A DNA stretch of 64,000 nucleotides, taken from positions 248,001 to 312,000 of the forward strand of contig JADKGZ010000003.1 of the NCBI GenBank assembly GCA_016722025.1, given 5' to 3'. This DNA comes from Acidimicrobiaceae bacterium (lineage in GTDB: Bacteria > Actinomycetota > Acidimicrobiia > Acidimicrobiales > Ilumatobacteraceae). A program made the translations under genes and the position numbers. Within the stretch, counting starts at the first letter, position 1, and the number at the start of each line of letters is the position of its first letter. This document shows positions 24,794 through 36,710 of the stretch, in pieces. The notes beneath the pieces were generated by a model. It was not told the origin of the DNA. It worked only from the letters and a program-made list of their open reading frames with translations, and ran no database searches.

Positions 24794-24981
24794 TCAGCGA
24801 AAGGGTCGATCGCGCCGCGCCGGCAGCGGCTTCGCCCACCAGCGGCCACTGAAGCGCCAGGCCGGCACGCGCAGCGGGTTCTGCGCATCGTCGATCACGA
24901 CGGGCTTGGGCCACAGCGCCTCCACCGCCGCCACGATGGCAACGGCCTCCTCCGCCGTCGGCGCCGGCGAGATCTCGCCGC

Positions 24982-24985
<4 letters not shown>
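24794..24985 (-). CDS. Acyl-CoA carboxylase epsilon subunit
   Basis: 63 residues. The core VAIVAAVEAL and the ending PAWRFSGRWWAKPLP match the short AccE/PccE epsilon subunits that stabilise actinobacterial acyl-CoA carboxylases. The GTG overlaps the stop of the carboxyltransferase gene by four bases, which confirms the assignment although the protein is small. The biotinylated alpha subunit is not in the window. Confidence 0.85.
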
Positions 24986-26553
<1,568 letters not shown>

Positions 26554-26689
26554 GTCGAACAACCCTAATGGGCCCGAGCGAGCAGGTTCACATGCAACCC
26601 CCGGTTTCGGCCACCAGGCGGCCGGCGCCGAGCCACCACCTCGCCGCGTGACTCTTCGCGCCGCGGGCCACTCTCGCGCACCCGCTTCG

Positions 26690-26705
26690 TACACTCGACA
26701 GAATG
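26690..26705 (+). promoter_or_regulatory. Leaderless -10 element of the SNF2 helicase gene
   Basis: TACACT at 26690-26695, 7 bases before ATG 26703. The divergent carboxylase gene has TAGGGT (26562-26567 on the other strand) 8 bases from its GTG, so this 149-base gap holds two divergent leaderless promoters. Confidence 0.45.
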
Positions 26706-29690
26706 GCCGTTCGCACCCCACCCCCCGGGCTGCAACTCAGCTGGGTCGATGGCGAGGCCGTCGCGTGGCAGCCCGGCCGCGGCGTGTACGGCGGCAACCT
26801 GCACCACGAGGTGGCACGCGTCGCACGCCGGCCCAGCATGGCCTACAACGGCTCCACTCGTGTGGTGCCGCTGACGTTGCCCGATGGGCGGGTCAACGTG
26901 ATGTGTCAACGGCTCGACGCCGTCACCCTCACATCGTTGGGCCAGCTCGATGCGTTGGGCTCCGATCTCAGCGCATCGGTGGCCTGGTTCGGCGCCGTGC
27001 ACCGCTTCGCCACCGAGTTGGTGGTGCACGGGCGGGTGCTGCCGGTGCTCACGCACATCACCGACATGTGGTGGCTGGCACAGTGGCAACCGCTCGCCGG
27101 CGATGTCGAGCTGGCGCAGACCTCCTTGCTCGCGGCCATGCCCCCCGTGGTTGCAGCGGCGGCGCCGGTCGACCCTGTCGACGTGCTGCGCTCGATGGTC
27201 GATCGGCTGTGCCGGCTCACGCTCGCCGCACGGGGGTGGCGCGCCGTGCTCACCGACACGCGGGCGGTCAACCCGCGCGCCGTGCGCTTGGTCAGCCGCG
27301 CGCTCATCGCCGACACCGGGCAGTTCACGGTCGCTGCCGAACTGGGCGAAGCGGTGGCACACATCGCCACCGAGTTCTCGCTCATCACTCGCCGGGCGGA
27401 AGGCGAACCCATCGTGCGCGTGCGGCTGCGCCTGGGCCTGCCACGCGAGAAGACCGGCGACGAGCTGTTCGACAGCGAGCCGGCCGGCGGCGACGACGGC
27501 AGCGAGTGGCCGCTCGGCCTCGAGCTCGTCGACGGCGACGATCGTGGGCGCTGGTGCCCCGCGCACGACGTGATGGTCGGTGGGCCTGCTGCGCTCGCAC
27601 TCGCGCACGAGGCCCGATTCATCCCGCTGCTGCAGCGTCGGCTCGATGCTGCGGCCGCGGCCATCGCTGCGGCCGTGCCCGAGCTTGCCGAATGGGTCGG
27701 CGGCGCCGTCGGCCACGTACCGCACGGGGTCGATCTCGACACTGCGGCCGCGGCGCTGGAGAGCATCGATGCGCTCGCCACCGTCGGCATCGAGCTGCTC
27801 GCTCCCGAGAAGCTCACTCGCCGGCGCACCACCACTCGCGCCACCGCCCAACCGAAGGACACCACTGGCAGCGGCCGCTTCGCGGCAACGGCCCTGGTCG
27901 ACTGGCAGGTGGTCGTCGACAACACACCCGTGGCCGACGATGTGCTGCGCCGCGCCGCCGAGGACGGCGCCAACCTCATCGAGATCGGCGGGCGGTGGGT
28001 GCAGATCGACCGCGCTGAAGCTCGGCGGGCGCTGGCCAACCTGCACGAGCATCGCGCCGAGCACGGCGAGATGAGCGCTCTCCAGCTGCTCACGCTGGCG
28101 GCCGAGCTGCAACGCGAGCTGGAGGCAGCGGGCCTCGACCACGCCGACACCGACCCCACGCTGGGCGGCCTGGTCAACGGCAAGGGTTGGGCGGGCGAGC
28201 TGCTCGACGGCCTGCCCGACGAAGCGTTGGCCGATGGCGACGTGCCACCCAACTTCACCGCCACGCTGCGGCCGTACCAACGACGCGGCCTGGGCTGGCT
28301 GCAGTTCCTGCACCGGCTGGGTCTGGGCGGCTGCCTGGCCGACGACATGGGCCTCGGCAAGACCCCCACCACCTTGGCCCACTTGGCCGGCATACCGGGG
28401 CCGCACCTGGTGGTGTGCCCGTTGTCGGTGGTGCGCAACTGGGAGGCCGAGGCTGCCCGCTTCACTCCCTTCATGCGGGTGCTGGTGCACCACGGCACCG
28501 GCCGGCTGCACGAGCACTCGTTCATCAACGCGGTGGCTCAGCACGACCTGGTGGTCACCACCTATCAGGTCGCAGCCCGCGATCTCGAGACGTTTCAACA
28601 GGTGCCGTGGGCCACGGTGGTGCTCGACGAAGCGCAGGCCGTGAAGAACCCCGACACGCGCACGGCGCGCGCCATGCGCGCGTTGAAGGCCGGCCAGCGC
28701 ATCGCGCTCACCGGTACACCGGTCGAGAACCGGCTCACCGAGCTGTGGTCCATCTTCCAGATCGTCGCGCCCGGCCTGCTGGGCAACGCCACGCAGTTCC
28801 GCCAGCACTTCGCCAACCCCATCGAGCGCGAGCACGACCCCATCGCCACCGCCGAGCTGCGCCGCCTCACCGGCCCCTTCCTGCTGCGGCGCACCAAGGC
28901 CGACAAGTCGCTGGTACCCGACCTGCCCGACAAGGTCGAGCAAGTGGCCTGGGCGCCGCTCACGCGCGAGCAGGCGCACATGTACCAGGCGGTGGGCGAC
29001 CAGTTGCTGGCCGACGCGCAGGAAGCAACCGGCATGCGCCGCCGCGGCCTCGTGCTCGCCGCGCTCACCCGGCTGAAGCAGATCTGCAACCACCCTGCGC
29101 ACGCGCTCGGCGACGGCTCGAAGCTGGCCGGGCGCTCGGGCAAGCTGCACCGCTTCGACGAGCTGGTCACCGACTTGCTCGACACAGGCGAGCAGGCGCT
29201 GGTCTTCACTCAGTTCCGCGAGATGGGCTTGTTGTTGCAAACGCACCTTCACGAACGCTTCCACCAGGCAGTGCCCTTCCTCCACGGTGGCGTCACCAAG
29301 AACGGCCGCGACCGAATGGTGCAAGAGTTCCAGGCGGGTACGGCCACCTCGCCGCTGCTGCTGGTGTCGTTGAAGGCCGGCGGCACCGGGTTGAACCTCA
29401 CGGCTGCGTCGCAGGTGGTGCACTACGACCGCTGGTGGAACCCGGCCGTGGAAGACCAGGCCACCGACCGCGCCTGGCGCATCGGCCAGTCGCGAACGGT
29501 GTTCGTGCACAAGCTGGTCTGCGAGGGCACGGTGGAGGAGAAGATCGACGCACTCATCAACGACAAGCGCAGCCTCGCCAACGCAGTCGTCGGCACCACC
29601 GGCGAAGCCTGGCTCAGCGAGCTCAGCACCGATGCGCTGCGCGATCTGGTGGTGCTCGACCACTCCCGCGCGTCGAGGTCCGCGTCATGA
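26703..29690 (+). CDS. SNF2/RapA-like DEAD-box helicase
   Basis: 995 residues. An N-terminal half with the SNF2-associated region is followed by a helicase core: Walker A DDMGLGKT (Lys553), motif II LDEAQAVKN, motif III ALTGTPVENR and a C-terminal helicase domain ending in DRWWNPAVEDQATDRAWRIGQ. Such bacterial SNF2 ATPases translocate on DNA or remodel RNA polymerase. The next gene encodes a SWIM zinc-finger protein, the usual genomic partner. Stop and next start are separated by a 14-base tandem duplication (29677-29704). Confidence 0.93.
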   Translation: MAVRTPPPGLQLSWVDGEAVAWQPGRGVYGGNLHHEVARVARRPSMAYNGSTRVVPLTLPDGRVNVMCQRLDAVTLTSLGQLDALGSDLSASVAWFGAVHRFATELVVHGRVLPVLTHITDMWWLAQWQPLAGDVELAQTSLLAAMPPVVAAAAPVDPVDVLRSMVDRLCRLTLAARGWRAVLTDTRAVNPRAVRLVSRALIADTGQFTVAAELGEAVAHIATEFSLITRRAEGEPIVRVRLRLGLPREKTGDELFDSEPAGGDDGSEWPLGLELVDGDDRGRWCPAHDVMVGGPAALALAHEARFIPLLQRRLDAAAAAIAAAVPELAEWVGGAVGHVPHGVDLDTAAAALESIDALATVGIELLAPEKLTRRRTTTRATAQPKDTTGSGRFAATALVDWQVVVDNTPVADDVLRRAAEDGANLIEIGGRWVQIDRAEARRALANLHEHRAEHGEMSALQLLTLAAELQRELEAAGLDHADTDPTLGGLVNGKGWAGELLDGLPDEALADGDVPPNFTATLRPYQRRGLGWLQFLHRLGLGGCLADDMGLGKTPTTLAHLAGIPGPHLVVCPLSVVRNWEAEAARFTPFMRVLVHHGTGRLHEHSFINAVAQHDLVVTTYQVAARDLETFQQVPWATVVLDEAQAVKNPDTRTARAMRALKAGQRIALTGTPVENRLTELWSIFQIVAPGLLGNATQFRQHFANPIEREHDPIATAELRRLTGPFLLRRTKADKSLVPDLPDKVEQVAWAPLTREQAHMYQAVGDQLLADAQEATGMRRRGLVLAALTRLKQICNHPAHALGDGSKLAGRSGKLHRFDELVTDLLDTGEQALVFTQFREMGLLLQTHLHERFHQAVPFLHGGVTKNGRDRMVQEFQAGTATSPLLLVSLKAGGTGLNLTAASQVVHYDRWWNPAVEDQATDRAWRIGQSRTVFVHKLVCEGTVEEKIDALINDKRSLANAVVGTTGEAWLSELSTDALRDLVVLDHSRASRSAS

Positions 29691-29704
29691 GGTCCGCGTC
29701 ATGA
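29677..29704 (+). repeat. 14-base tandem duplication at the SNF2/SWIM junction
   Basis: GGTCCGCGTCATGA occurs twice in a row (29677-29690, 29691-29704). The first copy ends the SNF2 gene (TGA), the second gives the SWIM ATG. Removing one copy would leave an ATGA stop/start overlap, the form seen at many other junctions in the window. Confidence 0.85.
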
Positions 29705-30423
29705 CCATCGTCATCATTCCCGGACAGTTCCGAGGCGAGCCGCACCCTGTCGGCAAGCTGGCCAGCACGCTGCTCTCGGTTGCCGTCGCCGGCATGGCCG
29801 ATCCCGCTCGCTTTCGCCGCGGGAAGACCTACGTGGTGGAGGGTGCCGTCTCGCGCTTGCAGGTGTCGTCCGGCCAGCTGCTGGCCACGGTGACCGGCAG
29901 CCGCTCCGATGCGTATCAGGTGATCGTGGCCGTTCGCCCCATCGAGCGACCCGACCTCAGCTCACCCGAACTGCTGCGCGCACAGATCAACCGGCTGACC
30001 CCGGAGGGCAGCGAACTGATGGTCAGCTGTAGCTGCCCCGACGACGCCGACCCGTGCAAACACGGCGTCGCTGCATTGCTGGCGTTCGCAGCGGAACTGG
30101 TGTCGCGCCCCGAGCTGGTCGTCGAGTTCCGCTGCGTGCCCGCCGACGGCGAAGCACGGGCCTCGCGGGCGGAGATCGGTTCGCGATCCCGCGCCGGCGA
30201 GCGTCACCTACGCCTTGCACCGACACTCAACGAACGGGTGCGTGCGCCGGAACCGCCCGCGCCATGGGAGAACGAGGAGTGGCTCGAGTTCTTGGGAACG
30301 CTGCCCCCGCCCACCCCCGACGTGCCGCGTGAGCCCGCTCAGGTGCGCCGCGCAATGCTGGGCACCATCGACCTCGGCAGCTGGGTGCAGTCCGCCATCG
30401 ACGAACTGTCGTCGCTGGGCTGA
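29701..30423 (+). CDS. SWIM zinc-finger protein, SNF2 partner
   Basis: 240 residues. The SWIM signature CxCx(n)CxH is seen as CSCPDDADPCKHG in the middle of the protein, with a preceding beta-rich segment GKTYVVEGAVSRLQVSSGQ. The Arg/Glu-rich C-terminal third has no recognisable domain. Proteins of this type sit beside SNF2 helicases and are thought to bind DNA or guide the helicase. The start codon lies in the second copy of a 14-base duplication. Confidence 0.85.
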   Translation: MTIVIIPGQFRGEPHPVGKLASTLLSVAVAGMADPARFRRGKTYVVEGAVSRLQVSSGQLLATVTGSRSDAYQVIVAVRPIERPDLSSPELLRAQINRLTPEGSELMVSCSCPDDADPCKHGVAALLAFAAELVSRPELVVEFRCVPADGEARASRAEIGSRSRAGERHLRLAPTLNERVRAPEPPAPWENEEWLEFLGTLPPPTPDVPREPAQVRRAMLGTIDLGSWVQSAIDELSSLG

Positions 30424-30459
30424 GCACGGGCAGGCGCTGGAGCCTGCTGTAATTGTCGC

Positions 30460-31110
30460 ATGGAGTACACGTCGTTGACGCCCGAGCAGTTCGCCGCCCT
30501 CGAGGGGCTGGACGATTGGCGGTTCGTGCTCGGTGCCATCCATGCCAACTTTCGCGCAGGGTCGTTCGGCGCGGCCGTCGCGTTGGCCACCACGATCGCC
30601 GCCGCAGCCGACGAGCTGGTGCACCATCCCGACATCGACGTCCGCTACCCAGACCGAGTGCACGTGGCGCTGACGACGCATGCCACTGGTGGCCTCACCA
30701 CGCTCGACGCAGCGCTTGCTCGCGTCATCTCCGCTGCGGCCGCCGCAGCGGGTGCAACTGCAGAGCCCCTCGCCGCGCAGGCAGTGGAGATCGCCATCGA
30801 CACGCTCGACGCCGATCGCATTCGTCCGTTCTGGGCAGCCATCTTGGGGTACCCCGACACTGGCGGCTCGCTGGTCGACCCGCTTCGCCTCGGCCCACCG
30901 GTGTGGTTCCAAGACATGGACGAGGCCCGCACGCAGCGGCAGCGATTCCACATCGACATCTCCGTTGCCCACGACATCGCCGAACAACGCGTCGCAGCTG
31001 CGCTCGCCGCTGGCGGCACGCTGGTCAACGACAACTTCGCCCGCAGCTGGTGGGTGCTGGCGGACGCAGACGGCAACGAAGCCTGCGTGTGCACCTGGCA
31101 GGACCGCTGA
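30460..31110 (+). CDS. Fusion of pterin-4a-carbinolamine dehydratase and VOC (glyoxalase-like) domains
   Basis: 216 residues. Residues 1 to about 95 are a PCD/DCoH domain (HHPDIDVRYPDRVHVALTTH, then GGLTTLDAALA). Residues 105-216 are a VOC domain (IDTLDADRIRPFWAAILGY and FHIDISVAHD). The fusion is found in actinobacteria; PCD would recycle pterin cofactor or bind a pterin, and VOC domains bind metal and small substrates. Joint function unknown. The upstream TGTAATTG segment may be its -10 region. Confidence 0.8.
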   Translation: MEYTSLTPEQFAALEGLDDWRFVLGAIHANFRAGSFGAAVALATTIAAAADELVHHPDIDVRYPDRVHVALTTHATGGLTTLDAALARVISAAAAAAGATAEPLAAQAVEIAIDTLDADRIRPFWAAILGYPDTGGSLVDPLRLGPPVWFQDMDEARTQRQRFHIDISVAHDIAEQRVAAALAAGGTLVNDNFARSWWVLADADGNEACVCTWQDR

Positions 31111-31123
31111 CCGCCGTGGTCAG
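31107..31123. terminator. Hairpin spanning two convergent stop codons
   Basis: CTGACC and GGTCAG pair around a 5-base loop; the arms contain the stop codons of the PCD-VOC gene and of hspR. An outer pairing GCACCTG (31091-31097) with CAGGTGC (31121-31127) is an alternative fold. Probably a shared terminator. Confidence 0.45.
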
Positions 31124-31503
31124 GTGCCGAGGCGAGAACCGCCGAAGACGGTGATCTCCTGGCGCAGCGGCACCAGATCGCGGCGAGGCGACCGGCGACC
31201 GGCTTCGGCCAATGCCCCCGCGGCCAACGACCGCAGCTCATCGTTCTCGGCGCGCAGTCGCACCACTTCCAGCTCGAGCGACATCACGCGGCGGATGCCC
31301 TCGAGGTTCATTCCCTCGGCGGCGAGATCGCTGATGCGACGGAGGCGTTCGATGTCGAGGTCGCTGTAACGACGATTGCCGCCTTGCGTGCGAGCCGGTT
31401 GCACCAGCCCGCGGCGCTCGTAGATGCGCAAGGTCTGGGGATGCATGCCGGCAAGTTCGGCGGCCACCGAGATGACGTACACGGCGTGGTCACGTGATCG
31501 CAT
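31120..31503 (-). CDS. hspR: Heat-shock repressor HspR
   Basis: 127 residues. The MerR-type winged helix VYVISVAAELAGMHPQTLRIYERRGLVQP is followed by RRYSDLDIERLRRI, then a coiled-coil segment LELEVVRLRAENDELRSL. As last gene of dnaK-grpE-dnaJ-hspR it matches the actinobacterial repressor that binds the HAIR sequence together with DnaK. A HAIR-like site is found at 35207-35227, so feedback control is likely. It starts 3 bases after the dnaJ stop. Confidence 0.93.
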   Translation of the reverse strand: MRSRDHAVYVISVAAELAGMHPQTLRIYERRGLVQPARTQGGNRRYSDLDIERLRRISDLAAEGMNLEGIRRVMSLELEVVRLRAENDELRSLAAGALAEAGRRSPRRDLVPLRQEITVFGGSRLGT

Positions 31504-31506
31504 CGG

Positions 31507-32631
31507 TCAGCCCTCCAGTCCGTGTCTGGGCGACACCGTAGTCGCGGCGGCGAGCGCCTCGAGCGCTGCTCGCTGCTCGTCGGTGAGATGGTGCGGCACC
31601 TGTACGTCGGTGGTCACGATCAGGTCGCCGGTGCCCTTGGCGGTGGCCAGCCCCTTGCCCTTCACGCGATGGCGGCTGCCCGACTGGGTACCCGCCCGCA
31701 GCCGTAACGTGACCCGCGGGCCGTCGAGAGTGGGCACGTCGATCTCGCCACCCAAGGCCGCCTCGGTGAAGGTGATCGGCACCCGCACGGTGAGGTTGTG
31801 GCCACTGCGCCCGAACAGCGGATGCGCGGCGACGTGGCACTCGACGATCAGGTCGCCGGCCGGCCCGCCGCTGCGACCCGGCGCGCCACGACCCTTGAGC
31901 CGGATCTTCTGCCCATCGGCCACTCCGGCGGGAATGCGGGCCTGCACCTCGCGAGCGCGTCGCTCGACGCGGGTGCCGTGGCACGTGGGGCACGGTTGCT
32001 CGATGGTGACACCGGCGCCGCCGCACGCTCGGCACGGCGAGGAGAAGGAGAAGAAGCCCTGGTTGTCGTCGAGCACACCGCGGCCACCGCACTGCGAGCA
32101 CACCTTGGGCTGCGTGCCCGGCTTGGCGCCACTGCCGTGGCAGGTGCTGCACTCGGCATCGCTGGTGAGGTGCAGCGTGGTGGTGAGGCCCTTCGCGGCG
32201 TCGACGAAGTCGAGCGTGAGCGTGGCCTCCACGTCGGCGCCGCGCTGGGGGCCGGCGGCAGCCGAGGCGCCACCACCACGACGGCCACGGCTGAAGACCT
32301 GGCCGAGCAGGTCGCCGAGCCCATCGGAGCCGACGTTGAAGTTGTACCCACCGGGCGCGCCGCCGCCGGGCCCACCACCGAAACCGCCCGCGGGGCCCAG
32401 CCGGCGAACCTCGTCGTACTCCTTGCGCTTCGCCTCGTCGCCCAACACGTCGTAGGCGCCGCTGACCGCCTTGAAGCGCTCCTCGGCCTCGTCGTTGCCG
32501 GGGTGAGTGTCGGGGTGGCTGTCGCGGGCCAGCTTGCGATAGGCCTTGGTGATCGACTTCGCGTCAGCGTCCTCGGCGACGCCGAGGATCTTGTAGTAGT
32601 CCTTCTCGTACCACTCGCGCTGCGCAGCCAT
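31507..32631 (-). CDS. dnaJ: Chaperone DnaJ (Hsp40)
   Basis: 374 residues. The J-domain (residues 11-76) has the HPD motif in RDSHPDTHPG. A Gly-rich region (about 80-105) is followed by four zinc motifs: CSTCHGSG, CSQCGGRG, CRACGGAG and CPTCHGTR (the last departs from CxxCxGxG). The client-binding C-terminal domains complete a type I DnaJ. It delivers unfolded proteins to DnaK and stimulates its ATPase. The gap to grpE is 12 bases. Confidence 0.96.
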   Translation of the reverse strand: MAAQREWYEKDYYKILGVAEDADAKSITKAYRKLARDSHPDTHPGNDEAEERFKAVSGAYDVLGDEAKRKEYDEVRRLGPAGGFGGGPGGGAPGGYNFNVGSDGLGDLLGQVFSRGRRGGGASAAAGPQRGADVEATLTLDFVDAAKGLTTTLHLTSDAECSTCHGSGAKPGTQPKVCSQCGGRGVLDDNQGFFSFSSPCRACGGAGVTIEQPCPTCHGTRVERRAREVQARIPAGVADGQKIRLKGRGAPGRSGGPAGDLIVECHVAAHPLFGRSGHNLTVRVPITFTEAALGGEIDVPTLDGPRVTLRLRAGTQSGSRHRVKGKGLATAKGTGDLIVTTDVQVPHHLTDEQRAALEALAAATTVSPRHGLEG

Positions 32632-32643
32632 GGTGCCCCGGCC

Positions 32644-33237
32644 TCAGCCGCGCACCTTCACCATTGCCGCGCGCAGCACACGACCGTTCCAGGTGTAGCC
32701 GCTGCGGAGCACTTCACTGACCATCGGGCCGGCACCGCTACCGGAACCGTCGCCTTCCTCGTGCAGCACGGCCTCGGCCAGGTTGGGGTCGAACGGCTGC
32801 TCGTGGAGGTTCATCGTCTCCAGGCCCTGCTTCTTCAACTGCACCAGCAGCAGGTTGAAGATGGGCTCGACTTCGCCCGGATGCTGCAAGAACGCAGCCT
32901 CGCAGGCATCGAGCACCGGCAGCAGCGCCTCGGCCATCTTGCCCGTGGCGCGCTGCACGTCGTCGGCCTGCTGCACGCTGACGCGACGGCGATAGTTGTC
33001 GAAGTCGGCCTGCAGGCGCAGCGCGATGTCTTTGAAGGAGTCGCGCTCCGCCAGTACCGCCTCGATGTCGAGCTCGAGCGCGCCTTCGGCCTCGGCAAGA
33101 TCGGTCGCATCGGCGGTGGCCACCGCATCGGCGGCGAGCGGACGGAGACGGATCATCTCCGAGGTGAGATCGTCGTCGAGCACGACCTCTTCCGGCGCGA
33201 GGGGCGGCGTGGGGTCGGGTCTGGTGTCGTCGCTCAT
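32644..33237 (-). CDS. grpE: Nucleotide-exchange factor GrpE
   Basis: 197 residues. An acidic N-terminus precedes a long helix with RDSFKDIALRLQADFDNYRRRV, then the four-helix/beta-wing part with EALLPVLDACEAAF and the C-terminal YTWNGRVLRAAMVKV. It releases ADP from DnaK. Start ATG 33237 lies 7 bases after the frame-corrected dnaK stop (33245); in the uncorrected frame dnaK would overlap grpE by four bases. Confidence 0.95.
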   Translation of the reverse strand: MSDDTRPDPTPPLAPEEVVLDDDLTSEMIRLRPLAADAVATADATDLAEAEGALELDIEAVLAERDSFKDIALRLQADFDNYRRRVSVQQADDVQRATGKMAEALLPVLDACEAAFLQHPGEVEPIFNLLLVQLKKQGLETMNLHEQPFDPNLAEAVLHEEGDGSGSGAGPMVSEVLRSGYTWNGRVLRAAMVKVRG

Positions 33238-33244
33238 CGCAACG

Positions 33245-35108
<1,864 letters not shown>

Positions 35109-35160
35109 GGTGAGCTCCTTCTGATGAGGGGTATGGGGGATGTTGAGCGAACTAGACGCA

Positions 35161-35190
35161 AGCCTAGAGGTACGCACTGCATACCCACAA
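35161..35190 (-). promoter_or_regulatory. dnaK: Candidate dnaK promoter
   Basis: On the coding strand TTGTGG (35190-35185) and TAGGCT (35166-35161) are separated by 18 bases. This leaves a leader of about 50 bases with a good Shine-Dalgarno before the dnaK ATG. Confidence 0.4.
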
Positions 35191-35206
35191 CTTCACCAGC
35201 AGAAAC

Positions 35207-35227
35207 CTTGAGTCAACATGACTCAGG
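35207..35227 (-). promoter_or_regulatory. HAIR element (HspR operator)
   Basis: CTTGAGT (35207-35213), 7-base spacer, ACTCAGG (35221-35227). It matches the HspR-associated inverted repeat CTTGAGT-N7-ACTCAAG at 13 of 14 arm positions. The element lies upstream of the candidate dnaK promoter and covers the stop codon of the upstream dynamin gene. Confidence 0.85.
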
Positions 35228-36710
35228 ATCTGGCGAGCGTGGCACCGTAGATCGACTCCAGCACACGGGCCGCCGTGTCGCACACCTCCACGTAGGTGGG
35301 GTCGGCCAACGGGTCGGCGCCGGCCGACCGCCACTTGCTGATCCCCTGCAGCGCCACCGCCTGGATCTGATCCGTCGCAGCAGCGCTCATTCCCAGCGCC
35401 GCACCGGGCTCGGTGGAGGAGAACAGGCGATCCAGCTCGGCGCGATCGGCGGGCGACACGCTGACTGCCCCCGAGGCCACCAGGTGCGCGCCGCGCACTT
35501 GCGCGAACTGCACCGTGCTGGCCTCGATCTGCTCGAGCTGACGATCGAGGTCGGCGGCCACCGCGGGCACCACCGACGAGATCTGGCGGGAGATGGCCCG
35601 CAAGGCCACCAGCGCCGACCGCGCTTGCAGGATGCGCGCTCGCGGCATGAAGTGGCTGGTGATCAGGCGGCGCAGGGCGGTGAGACCCGAGTGCTCCACG
35701 AGCACCGGGCCCAAGGCGGCGGCCGTGGTGGCGCGACCGGATTGGATCTCGCTGATCGCCAGGCGCACGCCGAACAGCCCCAGCCGGTCGAGCAGGCTGC
35801 GCCGCAGCTCGACGGTGAGCTCGCTGCTCGACGTGTCGCAGAAGTGATCACCCGACAGCAACATGCGCTCCAGCACGTCGGGCGCAGTCGCGGCCAACAT
35901 GCGCAACGCGGCCACTTCGTCCTCGCGCAAGGTGAGGCCGGTCTCGCCCAACAGGCCGGCCAGCGGCACCACCGCGGCACACAAGCCGGTGAGCTGCGGA
36001 TCGGCGGCATAGCGCTGCGCGATCTTGGCCGACGACACCATCGCGTCGAGGCGACCGGCACCGATCTCGTCGGCGCGGCTGAGCACCGCCACCGCGTTCA
36101 CGGGCGACGCAGCGGTGACGCTGCGATCCATGAACGCATCGAGAAACGCAACGTCGCTGCGGTGAGCGTGGCGCATCAGGTAGATCACCGCGTCGGCGTC
36201 GCTCGGCTTGTTCTCGTCGAACTCCAGGAACTCGCGGGTTCGCCGCGAGTTCTCGTCGTTGAGGCTGGCCAGCCCGGGGGTGTCGATGAGCGTGATGGTC
36301 TCCAGCGACGAGGTGGGCCACGACACGTCGATGGTGGCGATGTCGGCTTCGCGCAGTGCGCCCAGCTTGATGTCGAGCGTGCCGTTGCTGCGGGTGAAGG
36401 CCAAGGGCTCGACGCGGCCATCGCGCATGCTGGCGGTGACCTCGTAGCCGGCGCCGCGTGAGTAGCGGCTGACGATCTTGGTGCACTCACCTGCGTCGGT
36501 GGGGGCCAACCGCTCGCCCACCAGTGCGTTGAGCAGCGTCGACTTGCCCGCCTTCACCCTGCCGGCGATGGCCACGCGCAGCGGCCCGCTGAGTCGATCG
36601 ATCACCGCCTGCGCCTGCGCCTTGACCTGCGCGTTGGGTGCGACGGCAGAGAGGTTGCGGGCGACGGCCAGAACCTGCTCGGCCACGCCACCTCCGAGGT
36701 TGGTGCTCAT
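35223..36710 (-). CDS. Dynamin-family GTPase, IniC-like
   Basis: 495 residues. The GTPase has the G1 loop GRVKAGKST (residues 50-58), switch region GECTKIVSRY, G3 DTPGLASLN and G4-like LSRADEIG. The rest is helical with no clear membrane segment, like mycobacterial IniC. Its ATG overlaps the stop of the IniA-like gene by four bases, so it is the third gene of the unit starting at 40002. In mycobacteria iniBAC responds to cell-wall stress and IniA has been shown to act as a membrane-fission dynamin; a comparable role is inferred. The 3' end contains the HAIR element of the next operon. Confidence 0.85.
   Translation of the reverse strand: MSTNLGGGVAEQVLAVARNLSAVAPNAQVKAQAQAVIDRLSGPLRVAIAGRVKAGKSTLLNALVGERLAPTDAGECTKIVSRYSRGAGYEVTASMRDGRVEPLAFTRSNGTLDIKLGALREADIATIDVSWPTSSLETITLIDTPGLASLNDENSRRTREFLEFDENKPSDADAVIYLMRHAHRSDVAFLDAFMDRSVTAASPVNAVAVLSRADEIGAGRLDAMVSSAKIAQRYAADPQLTGLCAAVVPLAGLLGETGLTLREDEVAALRMLAATAPDVLERMLLSGDHFCDTSSSELTVELRRSLLDRLGLFGVRLAISEIQSGRATTAAALGPVLVEHSGLTALRRLITSHFMPRARILQARSALVALRAISRQISSVVPAVAADLDRQLEQIEASTVQFAQVRGAHLVASGAVSVSPADRAELDRLFSSTEPGAALGMSAAATDQIQAVALQGISKWRSAGADPLADPTYVEVCDTAARVLESIYGATLARS

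Noticed and set aside
26565..29663. A minus-strand frame of about 1030 codons opposite the SNF2 helicase
   Set aside because: High-GC shadow; the plus strand encodes a complete SNF2 protein with all helicase motifs.
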